Shown: positions 1 to 13,600 of the stretch, piece after piece
Layout: each line of letters opens with the position of its first letter
Numbering within the stretch: position 1 is the first letter of the stretch
NCBI RefSeq assembly: GCF_002443255.2
Contig: NW_019211455.1
Coordinates: 44,650,103-44,714,102, forward strand
From: Varroa destructor
Taxonomy: Eukaryota > Arthropoda > Arachnida > Mesostigmata > Varroidae
Reading direction: 5' to 3'
Length of the DNA: 64,000 nucleotides
Position numbers and translations under genes: made by a program
Notes under the pieces: model-generated
Databases searched by the model: none
What the model saw: the letters and a program-made list of their open reading frames with translations, nothing else
Told to the model about the DNA's origin: nothing

Positions 1-3000
1 GCCTGCCTTACGTGAAGAAGGACGGCGGCTCGTATGAATCTCGTATGTGCGACACGGAGGGCCAGACAACTTCGTCCACCTTTTGCTAGACCTTGTATGC
101 ACGTAAGGGAAGACGGTTGTATGCGTCCAATGATTAGGAATTGGGCGAAGCAGAAATGTTACTTGGCGGCGGCGGGGTACCCTCACGGTATGCAGTGCCT
201 TCATATCACCTATAAGCAATGATTCCGATACTCGACGTGAACGTCTCGGCCTTACGAAAGTTGCATGGGTCATGAGAACATATGATCACAGGGTTGGCTG
301 CTGTGATACTGTACATATATTTGATACGATCAGGCAGATATAAAGAGCACTAGCGACCGCCAAGCTACAAAGAGCAAGTAAATGTAATGTATTCGCATTT
401 CAGTCTACTGCCAATGCCAACTCACCATAAGGGAGAAGGGCAAACGAGGCAAAAACCAACTGACACCAAGTCTGTTTTCATGTGGTCGCCCAAGAGTTTT
501 CGTCTTGTCCTTGCCAAGAACTATTGCAAGGGTTAGACTTCGTCAGCAAGACACACACATAAATATTGACAGATTTTCGTTATGCGGTATCATGTGTAAA
601 TGTTACAAATGAGCAGCAGCTGTGAGACTTTAGCATCGATAGAGGCGTTGGTGGAAAACTCATTATTTGCACAGAGGGCTCAAGCTTACAAGATTTGCCA
701 AGTTTCTCTTCCGGAGATGAGTAGCTGGCCGAAAGAAAAGCTGTAACAGGAAACAGCAGAGAAATAGATGCATCGACAATTGGCTAGTGGGCGCATTAAG
801 TAATATTGATACAGGTTCAGGAAACGCGAGAAAGCGATACTTTCGTTTGCGAATTGGACATTGAACTGCGTTGCTATAGGGATCGTAAGTTGTATTTCGA
901 TTTGGCCTCTCTGCGGTTCTGCTCAAAACCATGATGATGCAAATGATATCCGGCATGGCGGGGGTCGCGAGACCATCAAAATAAAAACCAACAAAGTGAG
1001 CAAGAAGGATCGGATATGGCGGACGTTGTGGAAAACTAACTCATTGGCACGCCGGACCAACATGTTCTGTCATGGCTGGTTAATCCTAGTGAATATTAGT
1101 TATATTTTTTTTTATAAACTCCGGGACATATCCAAAAGCGGTGTATTAAATTGCTATCATGCACTTTTCGAGTGTGGCAGGTTCTTAAGCAACTTTCAAT
1201 ATAGTCGCATAGACGATCCGACAGAAGATTGCCGCAATCTGTTGTTTGCCTTCGATACGTACACCCTTTAAGGACCGTCTAGAACAATGTACAACAATAC
1301 TACATATGAACTATGACTAGGATAATTTCACCCCGTAGCGCTTTCCTCTTGAAGTTAGCAATCTGCCTAGAAAAGTCTAGGATCTCGCCTCTGACACCAG
1401 GATATTCATGTCTTTCTGGATAAACAAAAGAAAGCGAGCATTGCAAATTTACGCTAGCTAGACACCGGCACTGCACTCGACAATGCTGTTCGCGGCCTGC
1501 AATGGCAATATACGTTCTATAATATAAACAAGAAAACGTGAAGAACCGAGATGCTATTACAAGAGGCACAAAAAAGGACTTGGCCACCCGCTTGCAAACG
1601 CGGTCCTAACAGCGGACCGCCACATCTAGCCATCACCACCCGACCCGTAACGGCATTGAAGGCCCTCTGCGAGCGTCGGGAATATCTACTCATAGGCTGC
1701 GTACGCAGAACGGGCAAACCTCATAAAGGAGTCTCGCTGACTTAGACTTCAGGCATAGCGAGGTTTACGGCATTGCGTGAGAGAGCGATAGCGCCAGCGG
1801 TGTAGAAGCAAACGAACACGTTGAAAGCTGCTATCGCTGCTAAATCGAGCGGGGAGGAGGAGAAAACAGATTGTAAGACTCTCGGAGAAAAAAGGAGCGA
1901 CACGAAAAAACAATAGTACAGGAAAGGCGGCGACTACAGAACAGCAAGAGCTTACTACAACAGATAGAAAGAGAACGAGGAATACAGCAACAGAAACAGC
2001 AGTAATGGGGCAAGGGTAGGGCAAACGTAATGTTTTTAATGGGCGAAGGAAGATAGACGCGAAGCAATAGTGATCGTCGGAAAAAGACAGCCCTGCGGAC
2101 TCCCCGACCGAGTACGCCATCTGTGTCCAGCCTTGCAGTGTCTTGATGGCTACCCCAGCGATTCTTAGGCTACACCTGGAAGGGGCTTTCAAAGAATACA
2201 CCGAGGGGGTTTGTGGCAAAGGAAAAAACAGACGTCTGTAGGGGATTGCTGTGGGGAGGTCGCGGCGAGCTCATAGCGAGAGATGACGGCGCATTAATTT
2301 GATAGCGCTATGAGGTGATGCTGCTGATGCTTGCGACTTTACTGGCGGCGCTTTTTGGGTAATATTAGCACGTAGTCGGACTGGGTACGATACATTCTGT
2401 ATAGCTCCGTGGAAGCTCGTGGAGCCTCGGCGAGATGATCAACGTCGGTCGTAACCTGCAGCGGCGGTCGAGGCTGATCGTTCTAGTTACGCAGTGCCTT
2501 TATTCTTTATCGTGATGGACGAAGGACAAACCTAGCCTGAAGGCCATTATGCCTGTGATCAGAACCGTCGCGCTATTTGAGAAGCTCAATGTTGGATCGG
2601 ACAGGTCGACAAGGTTGGATATCAAACAGAATGACGAGTGTGCAGTTTGTGAGGACTGCAAGGAAATGGAATAATTGTATTTCCTTTCATAATAATTAAA
2701 TTTTCGTTTATTTTCATTTTAAAGATTCATCTACAAAACGAGGCATTATAGAAACCGTAACGTATCAGTATATTATATGTGTTGCAGACCTGACAATGAT
2801 TTTCCCAGGGAAAACCGTTGTCAAGCCTTGTTGTGAAAGACAACAAGCTTGTAATGAACCTAGTTCAAGCAGTAGGAGTATTTTGAATGAATAGACTTCC
2901 TCGTATTGTAGATTCAAGTAACACATCTGTATAAAGACAATATTACACATGGCTTGTGAAACCGAGTGGATGAGCCAAACAAAAGGTCCCATAAAGTAGA

Positions 3001-4030
3001 ACCTATAAAATCTCTCTTCCTTTTTTAGTATAGAGCTAAATGATTGCGAGACGCGGACCTCCCGAAACTCGGTAAAAATGGCAGTAGGCCTAGTATGGCT
3101 CTGTCGCCATCTTGTCGACTTATCTTTCCTTCAAAAGCCCTCTTCCGAGCCTACTACCACATTACGTACGTTCCCTGTCTATACTCAGAGGGTAGTCTTG
3201 GCCTTGGGTTTGCAACTAGTCCGCCTATCTCCGCCCCACCAGTGTCGGCAGTGACGGCCTTGATGTGGTCGCTTATCCAGCTCTAAAACGCCCTACTTTT
3301 GGCCTTGCTCTTGGCCCTGCACGTTTCTTCCCTCCTCCCTTCTGCGACGCTTAGCCTTACCAGTTGCCCACCAGCATATCCCCAACAACTCGACGAGTCT
3401 ACTCAACCGCAGCGCCGACAGCAGTCTCCGCTGCTAAAGTGCGGTTTCCCTTATTTGAATTTTATTACCCAGCCACTACGCGGACGGCACCGCGGCATCG
3501 AATCTCGAAAGGGACTAGCAACCGTTTTACCACTACCTACCCCAAGCCCCAGCTCCATTTCCTATACCGGTAATTCTTTGGGGAAGCTTTCGGCCTCCGG
3601 CGCTTGCTTCATTCAGCGCTAAACGCGGTCCTTCGAAAGCGTCAATCTCACTTTAGCTTTCTCAAGCCGTCGGCAGCTTTTTTTCTCTCTTTCAGGAAAG
3701 AATCGAAAAACGAGCTTTGCGCAACTGCACTCAAATCTAGTCGACTTCGTAATAGTAATAGCGGCACTAGGTATTTACGCATCAATCGCCTTACCAGCGC
3801 TTTCTTCATTCGTCTGCTATGCGTATGACCTTGATGCTATTACGAGCTGGGCTATTGGATATGATTCTGGGTGTGTGCCTCAGCTATGATGTTGCTGTGG
3901 GTGACGAGTTAGGAGAGAAATTTTTGACTTGACCTATTATTGTGTGTTTGCATAATTACTAATAATTTCAATAACTGACCATTCCACGTGCGGCTACAAA
4001 AAGTACTAAAAGTTAACAAAGATTATGCTT

Positions 4031-4049
4031 TCTCACCTTTCAGGTAAGT
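4031..4049 (+). promoter_or_regulatory. Candidate recursive-splicing ratchet point (zero-length exon)
   Basis: The sequence TCTCACCTTTCAG is joined directly to GTAAGT, so a complete 3' splice site abuts a perfect 5' splice site at 4043|4044. A TACTAAA branch-point-like element lies at 4004-4010, about 35 nt upstream of the AG. This is the structure described for recursive splice sites in very long arthropod introns. It would lie in the intron upstream of the plexin coding exon if transcription starts to the left of it. Function is inferred. Confidence 0.3.
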
Positions 4050-4628
4050 TTTCTTAAACCTAGACCGCGACCATAGTTACAAGCGACCCTTTCGGGTCTT
4101 CCGTCTCAGCGAACGTCGACCTGGTTAGTCGATATTTTTTTTATATATTTATATATTCAGTTAACTTAATGACACAATGAAAGGTTCTACTACAGCGAAT
4201 TGGGTCTGGTTGCCTTGGAAAGACACGATTGGCCAGCTTGACAGTCTTTAGTAGATGATACAACACGGTGTACAGTATCACTGTCGGAGCAGTCTTGCAA
4301 CCCATTGTATGATCTTGTTTGCAGTCGAATCAGCTTAACAGCTAAATGTTACTAGCCCTTTGACGCCCAAAACCTCGGTTGGTGCATCTTGTAATCCAAT
4401 ACTACACAGTAAAGATCACTGTTATCCAAGACCCACTCTACAGTGGTTTACTCAAAGACAAAAATTCTTCACTCTGTACTCTGATGACGCTCCATTGACG
4501 TCGGTCCTTCAGTACAATTGAGCTACCAACATTTGAATAGGTGCTAGTGCACCAGAACTCGGTAGATGCCAGCCTTTTTGACACGTTTCATCGCATCCGC
4601 TCACAGCAAACTTTGCAAGTATTCATAC

Positions 4629-4648
4629 ATCCATCCATCCATCCATCC
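4629..4648 (+). repeat. (ATCC)5 microsatellite
   Basis: Five perfect ATCC units preceded by C. Confidence 0.9.
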
Positions 4649-4995
4649 GCGTGGTATCGCGTCGGGTTTTACGTCGTCCATCATCGTCGGACTAAATGTC
4701 CCTAAAATTAGTTTACGGTGCTACCCGTACGTTTGACTGCGCCCAAACCCACCGCAAAGAAATAAGCGAGGCCTGATCAGACAAGACTGCTGCCTGCTTG
4801 CAGATTAATCATCGGTCGCCGCTATTTTTCAATACGAGAAACACGATGACGAGCATCGCGATGCTCAAGTAACAGCCATCGACAACTCGCGATCTACCCG
4901 GGCCCGTCGGAACCGGTCGGCTTTCCTCAGCGAATATCTGTTGGCGCCGCCGGCGATGATGGCAGAAGTGGCTGCCGATCATAAACAAGAGATAG

Positions 4996-7900
4996 GCTTC
5001 GTTGGTAACGGTGTCAACGTCAACAGCAGTTCCGACACTGAACTCCGCTTATCCCGCTGAGACAAAAAGCCTCGGAAGCCCGTTGCTGCTGCTGTCACTA
5101 TTGAGCAAAGGCAGCCGGAGGGGACAAAAAAAAGACGAGGGGTATGACAAGATAGCAAACAGGCAAGCAAGCAAAGTCAAAGAAATCCTTAAAGGAGACA
5201 AGAACAGGGAGCTGGCTGTTCGGCTAAGCCTAACCCTAAACCTGCCTGCGGGCAAGGTCCAGTTATCCACTTGAGAATCGGAAGAGAAAGGGCAAACCAT
5301 TGCGATGTCTGCAGCCCCCTACATTCTACTACTAAAGATGTGATTGAGGCCACACTGAAGCACAGTACTCTTTGGCTTTAATCCTACCTGTTTCTTAAAA
5401 TGACGCGCGCCACTACAGTAGATCTCTAGTAAAGCATGACCTGGTCATCATCAGCATCATCGTCCAAAATAAGAGCCTGAAAAATGTGGGCCAAACGATG
5501 ACGCCGAGGAAATCAAAGATTTATATATGCGGCTTCATATACACATTCATATAGCCATTTATACAGAGCCACATTCATACAGAGGAGAAACTCACTCGGC
5601 CACGGTACCTTGGAAGTTTTATAGGACAGCGAAGAGAAGATCTGTTAGAGAAAAATACAGTGGCTTTGCACCATGTGTTAAGGGCGTATCCATACATAAG
5701 ACACATTGTAGTCATGTGTCTGATATAATAAGACGCGCATATGTGTCTACGAAGCGGAACAAAGAACTAGTGGACGGTTGGCCGTGACGAGTTCCTCTCG
5801 CTACAAAAACAACCTGTGCATAGTGCCAGAGGAACCTGAGCTGTGCGAGTACATAGCGCATGAGGTCAACTGAGGGCTGGAACATCTCGGTGGAGGACGT
5901 GGTTAGTGTAGCTAACCAACAGGAAGCTAAAAACTACATCGGCTGTCGTCTACAAACCTTTGCCAAAACAACTTCCGTTGGCAGGAAGCGGCAAATAATT
6001 GCCATAAACGAGCAGCAGAAGTTCACCTAGCCGTCTACCCCCGAGACCACAATTGCTTTTCTCCCGTGACCGAATCTCTTTGGCCTCTCGGCAGTGTTTG
6101 CCGATTTGTAATGGATGCACTCTCCTTCTACACCACTAGCCCCTATACCATCATCCCATCATACTCCACATATTCCTGTGAACAGCCGACACATTCGGCC
6201 TTTTCGGCTCGAGAAACGCTTGCAGCATTCGCTTAGTTTTGGTGCTATGCCCTAAGTTCTTACTGCTGTTGCTTCTGTTGATGTGGTGTGGTATAGCTTC
6301 ACTAGGCTCCGCTACGAAAAGCGATACACAGGACCTTCCGTAGGACCATTTCGGCTACCCCAACGCACGTTGAAAGAATAGGATAAAATTCTGCCTGCTC
6401 AGCGTGTTAGGGTGGACATATAGATCTGACAGAAAGATCGCGCAGAATTAAGTTGTTTGTATGCGCTGTTTGTATTACACTTTCAGAGGCCGGGTAACAT
6501 TAGCAGTCCGGTGACACTGCTTTCTGGTACACTACACGGTGCTCCGGCAGCACCAAGGTGAACCAACGGGGGCTACGTGTACGCTCATACAGTCGTCGCA
6601 AGAGAAAATGCCTCGGTTTATCGACGTCGGTGCCCTTTATTGATTGCCCATATTCCGGCGGGCATCTATGGTCTAATATTTGCCCCATAGCTTCTCGCCA
6701 TTACTTACCTTTCTTCACTGCCGGCCATTTTCATTGTAAACTAACAGGAAAGATCAGCAATAAACACTTGCAGGCTCAGCTTGACGCCATTCAGCGCTGC
6801 TCTATCTTGTCAGCTGGGTTGCGATCTCCGAGGCAGTGGCCCCAAATATGGCAGCATTGTAGGGTTGATAGTTGTTAATCATCTCTAGATTCGCATGCGC
6901 TGATAATCAATTGTTGTGGTAGCTTGCGGCAACGTACAGTCACCAAGTAACTATCGAGCGATCCCACCGATTTCTCCACCGTGACTCGGCTCTATAGGCC
7001 GCTCTCACAGATGGGTAACCTGAGAGGTTGGCTGTATCCGCACGACAAGTTGCTTACTCAAGAATACGTTGGTACACAAGAAGGACAGGTAAACATAGCA
7101 CGCCAAATAAAAGCTAAAGATACCAGTGAAAAATTTATAGGGATTGCCGGAGATAGCAGCGCAATCCCTTTGACGTTCGACGCTTCGGCAACCGTCTGCC
7201 GTCGAACATCTAACCTTTAGCTGCCTAGCGTTTAACATCCAACTGTCACGGTCACCTTCGTCGATCGGTTCTACCACAAACACTGCGTCGTCAGTGGGGT
7301 GCTAGCGAAACGCCGGCGTTGTGGCAGAGGGCAGGGGCAAGGCAGTCAACCTCACAGTGGTTGACGATGCCGCAAGTTCTGTTAGAAACTACACTACTAT
7401 GTCTAGCAAAGTAACGCGATATCAGGATCTAGCTCTAAGGCTACCAGTATCTGTTGACACAGGAGATACTGATTCTTCCTTATGAACACACACACGCTTG
7501 TTCACGCATCGATGCTTGTAGTGCAACTGGCTGCGAGCGCAACTGCTAACCCAATACTTAGCAGCGCTTCTGGGGCAGTCGCTGTGGAGCAGCTGCTCTT
7601 AATAAAAAGTCTTGCACTAACTTTGTCGTGCCTCGTATTGGCTTCGTCGAAGCTATTCAAGCAGCGGAAGCCACAACCGCTACCGTCGATGGTTCCGTCG
7701 AGAAATTTGCATTTGAATCATTGCGCGGCAAACGTTCGCACCCAGCCCGGTCGGTATGTGAATTTTGCTTGCGCAAGAGTACGTGCAACGGCCAGTTTGG
7801 TAGCAGTGGTTACGCGCTGTGACAAGGAACCGTTGTCACTGTTGTCTGCGCCTATGGATGTGTATTCTTGCAAAGAACCTATTTAAGCAAATAAGGTTGG

Positions 7901-8330
7901 TTTTACCGGTTGTTGATTTAGCCGTCGATGGAGACGGAACTTTTCCATCTACTCATCAGCTCGGTATATGTCGAACGATCGAACCGTTTGCTCAGGGCTT
8001 CAAGGATGGCGCTAACGCTGTGACGGTGAGTCGTATACTGCTGGCACCAGTCCTAGCTCGGGAGATGCTTCTAATGTTCGTCGATGACCACCTGTCGCTT
8101 GGTATTCAGCAATATGCCGCAACTGCACGCTATAGAAGATGCCTTCCTCGTTCTCCCTTTTGTAGCGTTCCGTTCATACGTGAATCATATGACAAAAACA
8201 GCTGACGTTTTATTGGCGCAGGTTGTTTTTTGGCTGGATCTCGTTTGGTTCTTTAAACCAGTTTGTTTTTTCCTTACTGTCTTATTGGGACAGAGCTTCA
8301 TCCTGTCCGAGATGAGCACCACCTAGTGGG
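4996..8330 (+). other. Interval with unrecognised protein-like ORF fragments
   Basis: Several + strand frames here read more like protein than their surroundings. One is 5002-5274 (90 codons, no Met, Lys-rich second half). A run in one frame from about 5722 to a TGA near 5874 overlaps a Met-initiated 56-codon ORF at 5860-6030. A shifting series of open frames covers 7174-8326. None matches a family I can name. The 7.2-8.3 kb part has isolated motifs (VDTG near 7453, FVDD near 8077) that also occur in retroelement proteases and reverse transcriptases, but such short motifs are expected by chance. Coding status is unproven. Confidence 0.2.
5860..6030 (+). other. Small 56-codon ORF, unrecognised
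   Basis: This Met-initiated frame begins MRSTEGWNISVEDVV and ends QQKFT before TAG at 6028. Its residue composition is mixed and protein-like, with a basic patch GRKRQ near residue 43. A different open frame runs into it from the left (about 5722-5874) and overlaps its start, so it may be part of a frameshifted older coding region. I do not recognise it. Confidence 0.15.
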
Positions 8331-10618
8331 AAGAAAAGCCATCAGAAAACGACTTCAGCGTACTCTGATCCCCCGCAAGCCTCAACGATGTTATGACTAA
8401 CGAAACTAGGCTCTAGGAATAATTGCTGTGTGTATACGTCGCACGTATACGGTACGATATTTACATGGCGCCATTTCTGTGTTCATTATCAAAGTTAATT
8501 CTTCCTTAGGGTTGAAGGATGATGTTCGCTAATGGGGCCAATGAAAAGCGCATTTACTGACCTAGCTAGCTAACTTCAATGCTCTTCTATCAATAGTTAC
8601 GGCTGTTAAGCTTCTTTTGTACAATAATAAAAATATGCGTGTTATTACATTGAAATGTTACTACTAAAGGCCCATACGTAAGTGACATTTTAATACATCG
8701 TTTACCTATCCAGTAACCTCCAGGGGCTGCGTCGCTTAACTGTTCATATTTATCCGTTAAGTGCTGTAAACTTACCGGACGTGTTAAGGCTACCCACCAA
8801 ATGAGCTATGTCTACCGTATGCGGTATGATACATAATAATAACAAACGATAAGCCCTGTCGTGATACTAACGCTGTGGCCACTGCTCCTGTGTAAAAACT
8901 GTTTAAGCTCATTGAAAAACAAGCTCTTCGCAGCCAGGAACCGTCTAACTGACGACCGGGTCTAACACCGATCATAGTGCTCGATTTAGCTAACTCGTTT
9001 ACTCATTCGGCCTGATTGCAACCTAACATAAACACATATAGTGTGTGAGGCGAGTATCAGCTTTCAGTGAATAGCTGATTACAAGAAAATGAATATATCC
9101 ACGACGTTTTTTTTGTAAGTTGAACTTTGTTGTTTAGAAAACATACACAGACGTAAACGTTTCGGTTTATTCGTTAAACTGTGCTTATTATTAGAGAAAC
9201 CAGTTGGTAATTTTTTACTGTCAATATGCATCCTCCACACTTGTCAGATAGCCCTAGAGGTCGATCCGAGTCGTTCATAAATTATGGAAGCCAGGCTGTT
9301 CTTGGCAATTGTAGGGATTTTGGCAAAGGCTTTGAGAAAAAAACAATTTAAAAAATGCGTAGTCGTAATATTCTTGTTATCTGCCTCCATCACCCGTTGT
9401 CGTTCTAGGTTCAATTCTACCTAGGCTCATCGCTTTTATGTATTTTTGAATAGTTTCTTTGCTGGAAACCTGTACTACGAATGCTGGAGGAACAAACTAC
9501 GAAATCGACCTCCAGAACTTTGCTTCTTTGCCCCTTTTAGACAAAAGGTAGACAGGATAAGGAACAAAAGAACATGGAAAAAAACGAAGTAATACTGTTT
9601 TGCGCACTTTCAAAGAATGAGTGGCAGCAAGAATACCACTTACATGTTACTGCTGCGGCAGGCAACTCAGATCTCGGAATCCCCTGCCTGCTGCCTCCGG
9701 GGATAGCATTTCCAACGAAACATAGTAGTGACAGGGATACTGAAGTATTACTGCAAAGACTTCGGACGGCCCTCAGATGATGAAGAGGACAGCAGCGAAA
9801 GCGTGGTTGGCCCTTCGTCCTGCCATGTCCTGTTTTGCCTTTTGTCGCATAGTGTGGCTGATTGCTTTGCGTCTTACCTGAAAACAGTAAAGGAAAAGGC
9901 ATTCTCATGGCCTTGTCCTCGTTCTATTGGTTGCCTTGTCTCACCACCCCAAAATGGCTCTTCTACAATCGCCTTCACTTCGCCTGGCTTCCAACTCGTC
10001 TCCGTCTAGGGGAATGCTTCGGGATGCGATGCGGTCACAAACGGAGCGCATCCGCTTGCAGAGACGAGGTATCACTCAACACAGTAGACAATAGTATTAC
10101 TACTATCTTGGGCCTCGAGAAATAATTGACTTAGAACAATCGTACGACAACAATGTGAGGTTGAAACAACGCGTCGGATGCGATGTAGCGCAGTGCCACT
10201 CCCATTTTTCGATGGACGACGGAGATGTACAGTCCAATCTTGCCTTTTTGGTATATGAATGCGTTTGCTTCTTTTTATCTACTTCTTCTCCCCTGAGAGA
10301 AGGTCTAAAAGGCCAAGGCAGAGGATAGCGCAGGCGGAGTTCGGTCACCCTGTGGGAAATTGCAAGCGGTGATTTTCGCGTACGCGTGTCTAGAAGGCTG
10401 CTTTGTCTTGCTGCAGTGACGGCGTGTTTTACCACGCGGTTGGTACTTTTCAGATTGCTTTGAGCTGAGGCAGCAGAGTAGGTCCTGTAGATTTAAAGAA
10501 AAAGGCTAGTATAATACCGTCCTGAGATGTAAACGACCAAAGGAATCGTGCATAACTTCGGACGAACTGTTACACATCTATCTTAAGAACGCTTCATCAG
10601 CGACTCAGCATGTCCTTA

Positions 10619-10634
10619 CCCCCCCCCCCCCCCC
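10619..10634 (+). repeat. Poly-C run of 16
   Basis: Sixteen consecutive C residues. The length should be treated cautiously because long homopolymers are error-prone in assemblies. Confidence 0.9.
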
Positions 10635-13600
10635 GGCCGTAGCTCTATGCTCTTTCTGCCACCCGTAGCAGCAGCTATTACGTTGTCCTCCAAACTCTAG
10701 TGATGCGACCTAAGTATCATAAACCAAGGCCACATAGCTTCACAACCTTGCACACTTGTACATAGTCCAGCGTTATAGCAGTAGAAGCGGCACTGGGGCA
10801 CAACGGCCAAACTCCGCGCCATCATCGGTAGCACTATCAGCTATATCCCTTCTTTCCTTTGCACTGCCAACAAAGAACGAAGAAAGTCAAGACGAGGACG
10901 GTCCCAGGTTCCGACAACTTCGCTATAACCGAATAGGTGGTTATTGGCGGAAAAAATAAAGAATTTTGTTGGCACAAAGCCACATTTCGAGGAGCACAAG
11001 GAGATGAGTGCTGAGGCCGTTTGCCTTGGTGTATCATGAGTCCTGAGATAGTTGCCAAGGACAACGGCCAGCAGTTTCGAGCCTACTAATCGTTCTTTTT
11101 GCTCTGCGCTGCTTAGTGGTGCCCCGTCTTTATGGTATCCATGATTCTACCCGGACAGCAGCATCTGAGCGGGTTGTGGCGGCCTCTAGACCCATAGTGG
11201 GCTGTTGATCGTTGGTAGGTTGCTTGCGAAAAATATGACAGGGGTCAATGCGAACAAGCATGACATCAACTGCTAGGCCTCATTACCGATCACGTCTTTG
11301 TTGATAAAACGTTGCTTGTCTACTCTATGATAAGAGTAGCCGAACCAAGTGGCCAGCAAGGCTTTGCAAAGAGCATCGAGGGTGTCAAGAAAATAGGAAG
11401 CAAACTGGGACGATAATCGCGTCCCAAAAGCCAACGCCAGAAATAAAGGGTAAGACAATACTGAAACCCAACGAACAATCTAGCATTCGGAAACAAGTGA
11501 AGATCAAAAAATGGAACAAGAAAAATCCGAGGTCTGAGGTATCGTATTGCTATCTGTCAGAAAACCAGATGACGAAAGCTTGAACAATCATCGACCGGAC
11601 AGCAACAGACAACGATGAGAAACACAATCATGTGCTATTATTGCTTTTCTTCCTATTATCGTTGGATGTGGCATGTTGTCTAAACATATGTCAACAGCAA
11701 TAACTGCTGGTTTTCCGCTAGATCAGCGGAAAAGCGCGTTGGAGGTGAGGAAAGCGTCTACATTATTTAGACATCTAACAAACTAAAGTGAAAATGCTGA
11801 ATCAGGTGTCTTTCCCAACTCGTGTATTCGGCTGCTAGGGGACTCTATTGGGTCTACGAAGAGTTCACTGCCGACGGCGTTTGCCTCATTGTCTCCATTG
11901 GGTTTAAGTGCTCATGTGCTTTAAATCTTCAAGTCTTTACGCTATCATCCGATTTCACAAGAAAGAACATATATGAAAAAAACGTACGTTTTATGATAAA
12001 TCCCGTAAAGTCACGTTTTTAACGGAGTTCATCCACATCCCTGGTTTCAGGCCTTTTTGGTTATACCCGGTTAAATTCATGCACGCATTCGTACAACGAC
12101 GATTCCGGAGTCTAGAAAAGAATACCTCTGAAAAATCAGGAACTTCCCGCAACCACAGACTGGTAAACTAGTGGCCCTTGTGTATTAGTAGTTACTGGCC
12201 TGCGTTCCGTTATGTATATATATGCCCGTTGCCTGAGCGATGTAGGTGTGGAGATGGACCAGCTGCCCCTTTCATAGGTATACTAATTAATTATGTGCGA
12301 TTTCAAAGTATAGTTTTTTTGATAAAAATTTACTGAACGATCTGGGCGGGGCATTGCCATACGTTGCTCTATGACCGAAATGTAAGGCCTACCCAGCAAC
12401 GTATCAAGAACCGATAACTAGAGCAGCTAAAACAAGCTGATATTTAACTCAAAATATCGAGCACCATGTTTGAATTATTAGCTTCTATTTGTTCCTATGT
12501 GCATCTTATTTCTTCAGTCTTTCACTACGAGGAATATATAGACAATGCAAATTGACCACCGTCAGTGAAACCCAGGTCATCAACCATCTTCTATGGTACT
12601 TACTTTTTTAAAGGAAATGGATCAGCTTTATCATATTACCATCGGATGAAGCATGAGACGGCTTTTTATCTTGTTAAAAGAATTCATATGCGAATTAGCT
12701 CAAACAGAGAAACAGTCATGCAAGGGACCGGGCTCAGCGCCCAGTTTGGAACAAGTTCCAGTAACTGGTGACGTGGTATAACGGCGATTTTAGAATTAAC
12801 TTTTGTTATGGCTAAAAACAAAAAATGAATTTATTGCTGTAAGTATACGGAAGCGGATATCATGTCCTATTGTAGGTCGTCTATATTGTGCTACTGCGAA
12901 TGGAAATGAGTGCTTCATGTGGCCCAAAGGACCTTGTTAGTTCTAGGTTGGGACCTGCCAAACACTGAAAAATTTCCGTCGACCAAAACTTCCAGCAAAG
13001 TGGCCAAGGAATGAAAAAAAAAAGACACAAAAATGCAATTAAAGTAGATCAAATTAATTGAACTACTTCGTAAGGTATATCCATATAACATGGACGATAT
13101 AGTGCAAGAAAAAAGATTCTTCTTTTTTTGTAACATGTATATAAAAAAAGTGTTTCACAGATCACTTTTTTTTTTAACTCTAACTACGCTATCTACCACA
13201 ACATACTTTCACCGTAAGTTAAACTTCTTAGCGGAAATTTTGGAATTTCTAGGCACGTTTACGAACTCTTAGATAATGCTCATGCGTCTAAAACGATTCA
13301 TGCCGCCAGTACTGAACTTGAAACATTTATTTGGTTATTTCTCACCTACGGGTCGCACTGAAAGGCGAGCTTCTGAAATATGTCCGTTAATTCATTTTTA
13401 CTGAATTTATCACCATCTACTCACGGTTATTTTCCTCAGTTAGCTTCTTAGTGAGACCTGAATATCATCATATCCACCCTCAGCACAAGCAGATATGGCA
13501 ATTGTTCAATAAATACATCAGCTAGATATCTATCAATGCCTGCATTCATCTGCCTTCACCGAGTAGTTGCAGCAATGGGTCAGCTTTGAGCACTTTGATT

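Larger units (their letters stand above)
1..4995. other. Upstream non-coding interval, 5' flank or 5'-UTR intron of plexin
   Basis: There is no recognisable gene on either strand. Open frames reach about 156 codons (minus strand near 1749-2219), but they are low-complexity Ser/Leu/Phe frames over a purine-rich + strand and look like chance. Notable points are strong pyrimidine-tract acceptor-like sites at 3695 (CTCTCTTTCAG) and 4043, the latter fused to a perfect donor, plus an ATCC microsatellite at 4629. Confidence 0.5.

Noticed and set aside
5224..5242. Telomere-like CCTAACCCTAAACC
   Set aside because: Only about two imperfect units and it lies inside an open frame; not an interstitial telomere array.
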